Shown one piece after another: positions 1 through 8,019 of a DNA stretch of 37,023 nt. Source of the stretch: Komagataeibacter swingsii (GTDB lineage Bacteria; Pseudomonadota; Alphaproteobacteria; Acetobacterales; Acetobacteraceae); NCBI RefSeq assembly GCF_003207895.1, contig NZ_NKUB01000025.1, positions 1 through 37,023 of the forward strand, in the 5' to 3' direction. A program made the translations under genes and the position numbers. Every line of letters starts with the position of its first letter. Positions within the stretch are counted from its first letter, which is position 1. The notes beneath the pieces are model-generated. The model saw only the letters and a list, made by a program, of their open reading frames with translations. It was not told the origin of the DNA and did not search any database.

Positions 1-190
1 GTGGCGTGGCGGCGGAACGGTGTGCGGCAACATGTTTCGTATCAACCGATTGGGCGCTGGCAGGCGCCGTTGCGGCAACCGCCAGCGGTGATGTCGATGT
101 CAGCAGCAGGCAGGACAGGGCCGGCAGGCTGACAGATGCCGGGACCGCGGCCAGAATACGGAAGGAATGACGTAAAAAATATAGTTTCAT
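1..190 (-). CDS. Partial exported protein, N-terminus only (possible TonB-dependent receptor)
   Basis: An open frame starts at ATG 190 on the minus strand and runs off the left edge without a stop, so only about 63 residues are visible. They begin with a basic stretch (MKLYFLRHSFR), then a long hydrophobic segment rich in Ala/Leu/Val and an AVAATAPASAQS region that fits a Sec signal peptide with cleavage near residue 47. An AGGA ribosome site lies about 8 bases upstream. Acetic acid bacteria carry many TonB-dependent receptors with such long signal peptides, so an outer-membrane receptor is a reasonable guess, but no plug or barrel sequence is in view. Any exported protein remains possible. 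Confidence 0.6.
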   Translation of the reverse strand, partial: MKLYFLRHSFRILAAVPASVSLPALSCLLLTSTSPLAVAATAPASAQSVDTKHVAAHRSAATP

Positions 191-857
191 GCCGATATTC
201 CTGTTTCATTCCCGTTAGAACCGATCCCTGGGGCGCAAGAAACCCCGTTTGTCTTGCCTTGTTTCTTACAGTAAGGCGTCTTGTGCTTTGGTTTATAAGA
301 AGCCAAATCATACTTTTCATTATCCGCAGGTAATGGATCGAAAGCCTAATAACTGGGCTGCTACAAATGTGTAGAATTTATATAACACATTGATAATTAT
401 GTGAATTTAATGCTTCACCATGTGCTGGATGCTTTTTTATGAAGCGGCAGGAAATGGTCCGGTTTTTTTTGGATGTTGCCTGGCTACAACATCCTGTGAA
501 ACACGAGGACACATCTCATGTTTAGCCTGTTATGGCCTGATCCGGCCTGATGATGTGATGTGGATGATGGCACGGAACGAAATAGCTGTTTTCGCGTATC
601 TGGTGGCGACAACGCGCCATTTATGGGGACGTGCCCGCAGGCATTCCACCCGATGTCGGCAATGATAGGCCCACCCGGGACAGGTGACGGGTGCATCGCG
701 CCGTTTTGCGGGAATGCCCGGTCGGGAACCCGTGCCCGGATCGCCCATGTCTCATCGGTGACAGTGCCTGTTCCGCTTTCTTCTTTTATCCCTGCCGGAT
801 ACAGGAAGGCTTTCACGTCATGACAGGTCCTGTCCTGCGATATGCGTGGTATGCCTG
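191..857. other. Intergenic region without a convincing gene
   Basis: This stretch lies between the divergent start of the exported protein and the 3' end of the ABC ATPase gene. The part at 250-420 is AT-rich and should hold the promoter of the leftward gene. It includes a short inverted repeat (CACAT at 386-390, ATGTG at 399-403). The part at 480-850 is GC-rich; its open frames show no recognisable protein character. No tRNA, transposase or strong terminator was seen. Confidence 0.5.
307..324 (-). promoter_or_regulatory. Weak Fur-box-like sequence upstream of the exported protein
   Basis: Read on the minus strand the site is GATAATGAAAAGTATGAT. Its first half matches the classical Fur half-site GATAATGA and the second half is poor. 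It sits about 120 bases upstream of a possible TonB receptor start, where an iron-responsive operator would make sense. The match is weak and alphaproteobacterial Fur/Irr sites differ from the classical box, so this is only a pointer. Confidence 0.2.
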
Positions 858-1622
858 TCAGTAGGAAATCATCTGGTCCAGGAAGTCCCGCGCGCGCTGT
901 GTCTTGGGGTTTGTAAAGAATTCGGCCGGTGGCGTGATTTCCAGAATCCGACCCTTGTCCATGAAAATGATCCGGTCGGCGATATGGCGCGCAAACCCCA
1001 TTTCATGGGTGACACACAGGGTGGTAATGCCCTGCTGGGCCAGGTCGTTCATGATCGCGACCACGCCCGAAATCGCTTCGGGGTCCAGGGCCGCGGTCGG
1101 TTCGTCAAACAGCATGACCTCGGGCTGCATGCACAGCGCGCGCGCGATCGCCACGCGCTGCTGCTGCCCGCCTGATAGCTGGATGGGGTATTTGTTGGCC
1201 TGTTCGGCAATATTGACCTGCTTCAGGAAGCGCATGGCCATTGCCTCCGCTTCGGCGCGGGGGGTTTTCTTGACCAGGCGCGGGGCCAGCGTGCAGTTGT
1301 CCAGCACGCTCAGATGCGGGAACAGGTTGTAATTCTGGAACACCAGCCCGACGGTCGCGCGCAGTTGCGTAAGGTCGCTCTGCGCATTGATGACCTGGCC
1401 ATCAATGCTCAGGATGCCGCTGTCGTGCGGTTCGATGCGGTTGAAGCAGCGGATCAGCGTTGACTTGCCCGAACCCGACGGCCCCAGCACGACAATCTTT
1501 TCCCCACGCTGCACATCAAAGCTGATCCGGTCGAGTGCGATGAAGTCCTTGTACAACTTGCTCAGGTTGCGGACCGAAATCATGGCCGACGGGTCGGGCA
1601 TGCTCTTGGGATCAGGATTCAT
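858..1622 (-). CDS. Polar amino acid ABC transporter, ATP-binding protein (GlnQ/HisP type)
   Basis: A 254-residue cytoplasmic ATPase that powers uptake by the fused binding-protein/permease encoded just upstream. All ABC motifs are intact: Walker A GPSGSGKST (residues 47-55), Q-loop in VFQNYNLFPH, signature LSGGQQQR (149-156), Walker B VMLFDEP (169-175), D-loop AALD and H-loop THEMGF. Length and motif spellings are typical of the polar amino acid (PAAT) family. I start at ATG 1622, which overlaps the permease stop by 11 bases and has AAGG about 9 bases upstream; the open frame extends to 1670 and a second Met lies at 1601. The substrate cannot be read from the ATPase. Context with an amidinohydrolase-type enzyme and a carbamoylase suggests a guanidino or ureido amino acid (inference). 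Confidence 0.9.
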   Translation of the reverse strand: MNPDPKSMPDPSAMISVRNLSKLYKDFIALDRISFDVQRGEKIVVLGPSGSGKSTLIRCFNRIEPHDSGILSIDGQVINAQSDLTQLRATVGLVFQNYNLFPHLSVLDNCTLAPRLVKKTPRAEAEAMAMRFLKQVNIAEQANKYPIQLSGGQQQRVAIARALCMQPEVMLFDEPTAALDPEAISGVVAIMNDLAQQGITTLCVTHEMGFARHIADRIIFMDKGRILEITPPAEFFTNPKTQRARDFLDQMISY

Positions 1623-3192
1623 TGGCGGTCGCCTTGTGACGGTCAGCCCATGCAAAGCGGCGCTCGACACGTTTTTGCAGGAACAGGAAAAAGAAAACCA
1701 TGCCCAGATAGTAAACCAGCGCCGCGGCGTAATATTCCGTGAATTCGAACGTGCGCGCCACCTGGATCTGCGTCACCGCCAGCAGTTCCTGAAGCGAAAT
1801 GACGGATGCCAGCGACGTGGTCTTCAGCAGGCTTATGAATTCATTGATGGTGGGCGGCAGCGCAATGCGCAGCGCCTGCGGGAAGATGACATGGCGGTAC
1901 ACCTGCCGCCGGGACATGGCCAGCGCGTCCCCCGCCAGTTCCTGCCCCTTGTCCACCGCGCCAAGGGCGGCGCGGTTGATTTCGACCTGATAGGCGGATT
2001 CGTTGATCGACAGCGACAGCCACGTGGCCAGGAAGGGGGTGAACCATGCCTCGCGGAAGACCGGCAGGAACTGCGGCAGCGCATTCCATATGAACAGCAG
2101 TTGCAGCAGCGTCGGCGCGCCACGGAATACCGATACATATCCCTTCAGCACCATCTTGAGCAGAGAATCCCGCCCGTTCAGCGCCAGCGCCATCGGGATC
2201 GAGATCATGATGGCGGTGAAATGCGATAGCACGGCGACCGCCAGCGTGATGAACGCCCCGCGCATGAAGGCGGTGGATGTCAGCGCGGAAAAGAACGTGT
2301 CCCACCGGAACATGGGGGCGGGCGGCGTGTGGGCCAGCGCCTTCGCCGCATCGGGGGAGATGGCCCATTTTTTCTGGATCGCGGCCATCTGGCCGTTCTG
2401 GCCCATGGTGGCGATGGCCTGTTCCAGCAGTTCGCGGTCATGCGCGTTCTTGCGGATATACAGCGCGAAATGCCGGTATTCGGGGTAGGGTGGCACAAGG
2501 ATGACGTTGACCTTGCCGTGCAGTTGTTCCTGCCGGTAGTACAGTTCCACATCCTGGCTGGCGAAGGCGAAGACACGCCCGATCAGCACCTGCTGCACCA
2601 CCTGGTCCTCGGTCGGGTACTGCTGGATGATGATGGGCGCGCGGCCCGCCTGGGCCAGTGCCTCATTTTCCTTTGCCAGCCGTGCGCTGTAGCTGGTGCC
2701 CGACTGCACGGCCACCGTCTTGCCCGACAGGTCGGTCATGCTGGACAGGGGCGGGGTCCCGGCGCGCGCCACGACTACCAGCGCCGTATCCTGATAGGAG
2801 ACGGCATCGAAATTCTTCTCGCGGTCCGGCAGCTTTATGATGCCACTGGCCACCATCGAACATCGCTGCGCCGCAAGGCTGGGGAACAGGCCGGTAAAGT
2901 CCATGGTCGTGACGACCATGGGCACGTGCCAGTATTCCGCCAGCCGGTGGGCGATATCCATATCGATCCCGTCCACGGCGTTGACGTCGGTGCCGTTCAC
3001 GAACGTCATCGGCGGCAGGGTGGGGTTGGTGCAGACTGTCAGCGTGCCATCATGGATGAAGCCGGGCAGGTCGGGATCGGCGGCCAGCGCGCTTCCCGCA
3101 ATGGCCAGTGCCCCGCCAAGGGCGGCTGCCAGTACGCGGGGGCGCAAGCGGAAAGGACAGCGGCGCATGAACTGCGCCATGGAGTGGGTCAT
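1612..3192 (-). CDS. Fused periplasmic substrate-binding protein and permease of a polar amino acid ABC transporter
   Basis: This 526-residue protein joins two parts normally encoded separately. A signal peptide (cleavage near ...GSALA-ADPD, about residue 38) is followed by an SBP_bac_3-type domain at about residues 45-280, and then by a GlnP/HisM-type inner-membrane permease at about 310-515. The permease part includes the EAA-loop region ALAMSRRQVYRHVIFPQAL, which docks on the ATPase. The fusion tethers the ligand-binding domain to the membrane. Start ATG 3192 has GGAG 8 bases upstream. The ATPase gene overlaps its 3' end, so the two are translationally coupled. Such fusions are known in the PAAT family. 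The ligand is unknown. Confidence 0.88.
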   Translation of the reverse strand: MTHSMAQFMRRCPFRLRPRVLAAALGGALAIAGSALAADPDLPGFIHDGTLTVCTNPTLPPMTFVNGTDVNAVDGIDMDIAHRLAEYWHVPMVVTTMDFTGLFPSLAAQRCSMVASGIIKLPDREKNFDAVSYQDTALVVVARAGTPPLSSMTDLSGKTVAVQSGTSYSARLAKENEALAQAGRAPIIIQQYPTEDQVVQQVLIGRVFAFASQDVELYYRQEQLHGKVNVILVPPYPEYRHFALYIRKNAHDRELLEQAIATMGQNGQMAAIQKKWAISPDAAKALAHTPPAPMFRWDTFFSALTSTAFMRGAFITLAVAVLSHFTAIMISIPMALALNGRDSLLKMVLKGYVSVFRGAPTLLQLLFIWNALPQFLPVFREAWFTPFLATWLSLSINESAYQVEINRAALGAVDKGQELAGDALAMSRRQVYRHVIFPQALRIALPPTINEFISLLKTTSLASVISLQELLAVTQIQVARTFEFTEYYAAALVYYLGMVFFFLFLQKRVERRFAWADRHKATANES

Positions 3193-3257
3193 ATGGTGTG
3201 CTCCACGGGGGTATGGGGCAGGAGTCGGGGGTGGAAAACCATCCTATGGTGCCCGCG

Positions 3258-4238
3258 TTAGCAGGCTTCTTCCAGAATGCGGCGAAATATATCGATCATA
3301 AGCCCGGTTTCGGGCGAAGGCCGGGCAATGAAGTGGAAACCCGTAACCAGTTCCAGCCCCCCCAGCGTGATGCGGCGCAGCAGGCCGTCGCGCAGCAGAG
3401 GCTGGGCAAAGGGTTCGGGCAGGAAACCGACATAACTGCCCGACAGGATCAGCAGCGCGCGCGAATCAACGTTTTCGGCTGCCGCGGCAAAGGTCAGGCG
3501 GGGGCGTATCCCCTCCCACATGGGCGATGACGCGGCGCCCGATACCTCGATCATGCGGTGACGGGACAGCACTTCGGGGGTGATCTCCGCCTCGGGCATG
3601 CTGAACAGCGGATGGCGCATGCCGCAGAACAGGTGCAGTTCCTCCCGGAACAGGGGGGTTGCGTGCATGTCGGGCAGGTGGCGCGGGTTCAGCATGATCC
3701 CGGCGGAAGCCTGCCCGTTCAGCACCGCGAATTCCACCTCCCGCGAGGACGCGGAACGGATGTCGAGGAACACGCCGGGATGGCGGGTGGTAAAGATTTC
3801 GATCGCGCGCACCAGCGCCGTCTCACCATGGATCTGGATATTGTCGGGCACATACAGGCAGAACCGTCCCGACAGGGTGCCGCTGGCTTCGTTGATGCGC
3901 TGCTGGAAACGCGCGATGTCGGAAAACAGGGTGTTGGTGGCCTCCATCACCATCCGCCCTTCCGCCGTCAGCGCGAATCCGCTGCGCCCGCGCATGCACA
4001 GCCGCAGGCCAAGCCGGTTTTCCAGCGCCGAGATGTCGATGCTGATGGAAGACTTGCTTTTGCCCAGCGCCACCTCGGCGGCGGCGAAACCGCCATGTTC
4101 GGCCACCGTGCGGAACACGCGCAGCAGGCGCAGGTCCACCTCGGCGATCTGGCCGTGAAAACCGGCGGCCTTGCGGTGTGCCGCCCTGCGGCGCGGGGGC
4201 GCGCCGTTGCCCGGACTTGATGTATGTTCTCGCGTCAT
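3258..4238 (-). CDS. LysR-family transcriptional regulator
   Basis: About 326 residues. After a basic, Ala/Arg-rich leader the sequence VDLRLLRVFRTVAEHGGFAAA... with KSSISIDISALENRLGLRL is a standard LysR winged-helix DNA-binding domain, ending in the usual F-x-LTAEG. The remaining ~230 residues form the periplasmic-binding-like effector domain. I choose ATG 4238; an in-frame GTG at 4253 is the alternative. The gene lies between the transporter operon (same strand, 66-base gap) and the divergent amidinohydrolase-like gene, so it probably controls one or both in response to the transported compound. Target and effector are inferred from position only. Confidence 0.85.
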   Translation of the reverse strand: MTREHTSSPGNGAPPRRRAAHRKAAGFHGQIAEVDLRLLRVFRTVAEHGGFAAAEVALGKSKSSISIDISALENRLGLRLCMRGRSGFALTAEGRMVMEATNTLFSDIARFQQRINEASGTLSGRFCLYVPDNIQIHGETALVRAIEIFTTRHPGVFLDIRSASSREVEFAVLNGQASAGIMLNPRHLPDMHATPLFREELHLFCGMRHPLFSMPEAEITPEVLSRHRMIEVSGAASSPMWEGIRPRLTFAAAAENVDSRALLILSGSYVGFLPEPFAQPLLRDGLLRRITLGGLELVTGFHFIARPSPETGLMIDIFRRILEEAC

Positions 4239-4650
4239 GCAGGACCGGTCCACCAGGTGTCAGACATGGAACATGCCGTGCCGCCATGCGGGCAACCGGA
4301 ATCATTCCTGTATGGGAACATAGGCAGGCATCTGTCGCTTCTCATTGTCGGAAATGGCCAATTCGTTGACAGGATTATCCATAAACCGCAACGATGGGCG
4401 GGTGGAATGATTATGTGTGGCGACCGGGTGGAAAAGCATAGGATACTGATCTGGAAATGAAAAAAATATCCGGCCCGCGCGGCTGCCACGCAGGCGCCCG
4501 CCCGACGGGAACGGGCGCGGGGTTCATGTGTCAAGATTAATGAAAATACAAAGTAAACTATGGACCATTGATATTTGAACGTCCGCGCCCCCCGCTATCT
4601 TTTGGGAAAATACCCTAGTGTATTCAGCTATGTGACAAGGATTAAAGGCA
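4239..4650. promoter_or_regulatory. Divergent promoter region between the LysR gene and the amidinohydrolase-like gene
   Basis: About 400 bases without a gene. The right half is AT-rich. It contains short palindromes that could be LysR sites, for example GGAATCATTCC at 4298-4308. A possible promoter for the rightward gene is TTGAAC near 4574 with TATCTT 15 bases on, a suboptimal spacing. The ribosome site of the rightward gene is AAGGATTAAAGG just before 4651. None of the operator assignments is firm. Confidence 0.4.
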
Positions 4651-5523
4651 ATGGTCGCGAACCGCTGGTTTATTGACAGTGAAACCGGGGATCTGGCGGA
4701 TGTGCTGCTCTGTCCCCCTGATTATTATTCCTGGATTCCCAGTAATGATATCGCCATCCAGAGCATGGCCAACGGTGCGAAGATCGATCGCGCCGCGCTG
4801 AATGCGCAGTTCAGGGAACTTGTCGCCACGCTGGAGGGCGAACAGGTCAGCTGCCATTTCCTGACCCCGCACAAGGACATGCCGTATGAGGTGTACACCC
4901 GCGACAGTTCCCAGACCACGCCGTTCGGCACTGTCGTCACCAACCTCGCCCGTCCCGAGCGCACGGCGGAAATCACGCCGATCCACGATTTCTATGGCAA
5001 GGACGAAATCTGGAAGACCTGCACGAAGGGCCATATCGAAGGCGGTGACATCCACATCATCCGTCCCGGCTTGCTGGCGGTTGGCGTCAGTGGTGGCCGC
5101 ACGGACGAGGCGGGTGCCGCCGAGTTCATAGGCTGGTTCGAGGAAGCCGGCTGGACCTGCCGCATGATCCGCTTCCCCGAGCATTTCCTGCACCTGGACG
5201 TGATCTTCACCATGGTGGCGGAAGACCTGGCCATCGCCGCGGTGGACGTGATTGCCGATGAGGACCTGGACTGGTTCCGCGCGCAGGGCATCCGCCTGCT
5301 GCCGGTCAGCTACAAGGAAGCCATGCGCGACATGGGCTGCAACGTCCTGTCGCTGGGTCGTGAACGCGTGGTCAGTCCCCATCACTGCACGCGCATCAAC
5401 CAGATGCTGCGCGCCGAAGGCCTGACGGTGCTGGACCCCGAACTCAACCAGTTCTCGCAAGGTGGCGGCAGCATCCACTGCATGACCATGCCGCTGCGCC
5501 GCAAGTCCCTGAAGAAGGGCTGA
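4651..5523 (+). CDS. Guanidino-group-modifying hydrolase (amidinotransferase/DDAH/arginine deiminase superfamily)
   Basis: A 290-residue protein with the landmarks of the pentein fold: YTRDSS (82-87), EGGD (130-133), HLD (181-183) and a C-terminal catalytic Cys in GGGSIHC (Cys277). The Cys-His-Glu/Asp arrangement is that of dimethylarginine dimethylaminohydrolase and related enzymes, which attack a guanidinium carbon and release an amine or ammonia, leaving a ureido product. It is short like DDAH, not like arginine deiminase (about 400). The gene diverges from a LysR regulator and a PAAT transporter and precedes a carbamoylase gene, so substrate import, guanidine hydrolysis and ureido hydrolysis may form one pathway. 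The exact substrate cannot be read; amidinotransferase activity is also possible. Confidence 0.8.
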   Translation: MVANRWFIDSETGDLADVLLCPPDYYSWIPSNDIAIQSMANGAKIDRAALNAQFRELVATLEGEQVSCHFLTPHKDMPYEVYTRDSSQTTPFGTVVTNLARPERTAEITPIHDFYGKDEIWKTCTKGHIEGGDIHIIRPGLLAVGVSGGRTDEAGAAEFIGWFEEAGWTCRMIRFPEHFLHLDVIFTMVAEDLAIAAVDVIADEDLDWFRAQGIRLLPVSYKEAMRDMGCNVLSLGRERVVSPHHCTRINQMLRAEGLTVLDPELNQFSQGGGSIHCMTMPLRRKSLKKG

Positions 5524-5705
5524 AACACCGTGTAGGGGCAGGCATGGCGTAGGGGTGGGCATGGTCCGGCCGTGCACTGCCCCTGGCATGTGCGGCATGG
5601 CCCGCATGGCCCCGTCGCGCGGTACGGCATGGCCCGCCCTGGCGAGCTGGTGCATCCTTTGCCAGTTCCGCATTGTCCGGCGTCATTCAACGGAGAGACA
5701 GACCC
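5524..5705 (+). other. Gene-free spacer with clustered GGCATGG-like words
   Basis: The 180 bases between the two enzyme genes contain repeated GGCATGG/GGGCATGG words at about 5540-5640 and their complements, which could fold into several GC-rich hairpins in RNA. The ribosome site ACGGAGAG precedes the next gene. No open frame here looks coding. Confidence 0.4.
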
Positions 5706-6956
5706 ATGGCTATGGAAAACAGCATTTCGATTGATGGCTCGCAGCTATGGTCCGACCTGATGGAAACGGCCGGTTTTGGCGCGACCGCGCGGGGCGGGCT
5801 GCATCGTCTGGCGCTGGGTGCGGACGACCTGAAGGTGCGCGAATGGTTCGCCGGCACATGCCGGGCGCTGGGGTGTGAGGTCATCCATGATTCCATGGGC
5901 AACCAGTTCGCGCGCCGTCCCGGCACGCAGCCTGGCCTGAAGCCGATCATGATTGGCAGCCATCTGGACACGCAGCCGACCGGCGGGCGTTTTGATGGCA
6001 TCCTGGGCGTGCTGGGGGGTATCGCGGTGCTGCGCGCGCTGGAAAATGGCAAGGTCCAGACCCGTCACCCGATTGAAATCGTCAACTGGACGAATGAGGA
6101 GGGCGCCCGCTTTACGCCCCCCATGCTGGCATCCGGTGTATTTGCCGGGGTCTTTACCGAAGGCTATGCCCGCAGCCGCGCGGACCGGGACGACATCACC
6201 CTTGGCGACGCCCTGGCGCAGGGCGGGCAGGCGGGCGCGCAGCCCTGTGGCCAGCATCCCGCCGCCGCGTATTTCGAACTGCATATCGAGCAGGGGCCGG
6301 TGCTGGAGGCCGAAGCAAAGACCATCGGCGTGGTGCAGGGCATCCAGGGCATGCGCTGGTACGAAGTGCGGGTGATGGGCCGCGATTCCCACGCGGGCAC
6401 CACGCCCATGACCATGCGCGCCGACGCCATGTGGGCTGCTGCCCGCATGATTGATGCGGTGCATGGTGTTGCGATGTCCCATAAGGACGGTCTGGGCACG
6501 GTCGGCATTGTCGACTGCCAGCCCGCCAGCAGCAATGTCATTCCCGGCAACGTCATGTTCACCGTTGACCTGCGCAATCCGTCCGACACGGTGCTGGAGG
6601 CGATGGAACAGGATTTCCGCGCCCGGATCGCGGCACTGGCCGAGGATTGCGGGGTTGAGGCGATCGTGTCGCCGGTATGGAATTCAGCCGCCGTGCATTT
6701 CGACCCCACCTGCGTCGCCTGCGTGCGCGAGGCGGCGGCGGAGGAACGGTATTCCATGCGCGATATCGTATCCGGCGCCGGCCATGACGCCGCCTACATG
6801 GCGCAGGTGGCGCCAACCGCCATGGTGTTCGTCCCCTGCCTGAACGGCATCAGCCATAACGAGGCCGAAAGCGCCGAGCCGACGGATGTGACGGCGGGCG
6901 CCAATGTCCTGCTGCATGCCGTGCTGCTGGCCGATACCCGGATCGACGCGGCATAG
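5706..6956 (+). CDS. M20-family N-carbamoyl-L-amino-acid hydrolase / ureido hydrolase
   Basis: A 416-residue zinc amidohydrolase of the hydantoinase/carbamoylase group, which also holds allantoate amidohydrolase and beta-ureidopropionase. Metal ligands are all visible: His86 (GSHLDT), Asp97 (GRFDGILGVL), Glu132 (NEEGARF), His193 (ELHIEQGP) and His384 (GISHNEAE). The dimerisation-domain motif GRDSHAGTTPM is present at 225-235. These enzymes cleave R-NH-CO-NH2 to an amine, CO2 and ammonia. ATG 5706 has a GGAGA site 10-15 bases upstream; the frame is open to 5673 but that upstream Met lacks a ribosome site. Its product type follows logically from the ureido product of the preceding enzyme. Substrate specificity cannot be resolved by eye. 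Confidence 0.88.
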   Translation: MAMENSISIDGSQLWSDLMETAGFGATARGGLHRLALGADDLKVREWFAGTCRALGCEVIHDSMGNQFARRPGTQPGLKPIMIGSHLDTQPTGGRFDGILGVLGGIAVLRALENGKVQTRHPIEIVNWTNEEGARFTPPMLASGVFAGVFTEGYARSRADRDDITLGDALAQGGQAGAQPCGQHPAAAYFELHIEQGPVLEAEAKTIGVVQGIQGMRWYEVRVMGRDSHAGTTPMTMRADAMWAAARMIDAVHGVAMSHKDGLGTVGIVDCQPASSNVIPGNVMFTVDLRNPSDTVLEAMEQDFRARIAALAEDCGVEAIVSPVWNSAAVHFDPTCVACVREAAAEERYSMRDIVSGAGHDAAYMAQVAPTAMVFVPCLNGISHNEAESAEPTDVTAGANVLLHAVLLADTRIDAA

Positions 6957-6974
6957 GGCCGGGGTGCGGCGGGG

Positions 6975-7739
6975 TTATTTCTTCAGCCGCACCATGACCA
7001 CCTTCGGGTGGTGGCCGACCCATTCGACATCGACAATGCCGGAATCGGTTATCAGGTCGCTCAGGCGCGTATAGCCGAAGTTGCGGGCGTTGAAATCCGA
7101 CGCCTGCTTGGCCAGGTGCGCGCCGACCGAGGCAAGGTTGGCCCATCCATCTTCATTCGATGATGCATTGATGGCGTTGCGCAGCTTGTCCAGGTCCTGT
7201 TTGTCAAGGGTCTGCACCGGCTGGGCGGCGGGCAGGCTGCGGGATATGGCCCGGTCTGCCCGGTGGTGCCTGTGCGTCTCTGCGTCATGCGCGGCATGGT
7301 GGTTGAGGACATCGAAATAGACGAATTTGTCGCATGCCGTGATGAAGGGGCGTGGCGTCTTGCGTTCCCCGAACCCATAGACCGTGACCCCCTGTTCACG
7401 GATGCGGGCGGCAAGGCGGGCGAAATCGCTGTCACTCGATACAATGCAGAACCCCGCGAAACGCCCGGTATACAGCAGGTCCATCGCATCGATGATCATT
7501 GCGCCATCGGTGGCGTTCTTCCCGGTCGTATAGGCAAATTGCTGAACGGGCTGGATTGCGTGTTCCAGCAGGCATTCCTTCCAGCCATTCAGGTTGGGCT
7601 TTGTCCAGTCGCCATAGATGCGCTTGACACTGGCCACCCCGTAACTGGCGATTTCTTCCAGCAGGCCAATAATGATCCGGGGGGATGCGTTATCCCCGTC
7701 AATCAGCAAGGCGAGTGCCTTTTCGGAATTGTTCTGCAT
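6975..7739 (-). CDS. NYN-domain (LabA/DUF88) protein with C-terminal LOTUS/OST-HTH domain
   Basis: About 254 residues. The N-terminal half is a PIN-like NYN domain with its acidic clusters: LLIDGDNAS near the start, IYGDWTKPN, TDGAMIIDAMDLLY and IVSSDSDFARL. The C-terminal part (from about DLDKLRNAIN to the VMVRLKK end) matches an OST-HTH/LOTUS module, often an RNA or G-quadruplex binder. NYN proteins are predicted metal-dependent ribonucleases. The second of two adjacent ATGs (7739) has AAGGG at suitable spacing; the open frame reaches 7850 but that extension is unlikely. It stands alone, convergent with the carbamoylase gene and divergent from the TIM-barrel operon. Its RNA target is unknown. 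Confidence 0.82.
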   Translation of the reverse strand: MQNNSEKALALLIDGDNASPRIIIGLLEEIASYGVASVKRIYGDWTKPNLNGWKECLLEHAIQPVQQFAYTTGKNATDGAMIIDAMDLLYTGRFAGFCIVSSDSDFARLAARIREQGVTVYGFGERKTPRPFITACDKFVYFDVLNHHAAHDAETHRHHRADRAISRSLPAAQPVQTLDKQDLDKLRNAINASSNEDGWANLASVGAHLAKQASDFNARNFGYTRLSDLITDSGIVDVEWVGHHPKVVMVRLKK

Positions 7740-8019
7740 CATGCCCTTCGGAAAATCGTGTCCCTGTCGCCGGTCAGATACAGGCTGTCGACCCATCGGG
7801 CAAATGACGTGGCCCCGCTTTTTGTCCGCCCTGCCCTTGGTGCTGTGCATGCCTAAGTGTACTTTGGAAAATTCCTATTTACACATGTGACCGCAGCGGT
7901 TGATCGTCGTTGCATAAACATATCATTCCGCGTCTGTTGAAGGGGTAGCTGCATTACATGATCCGTGCCTCGATCCCGTCCGGTTTTCCCGCCTGGCCTG
8001 CGCCGGGGGGCGGCGCCTG

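Noticed and set aside
484-816. A 110-codon minus frame in the left intergenic region
   Set aside because: No ribosome site, no recognisable motif, composition like random GC-rich sequence.
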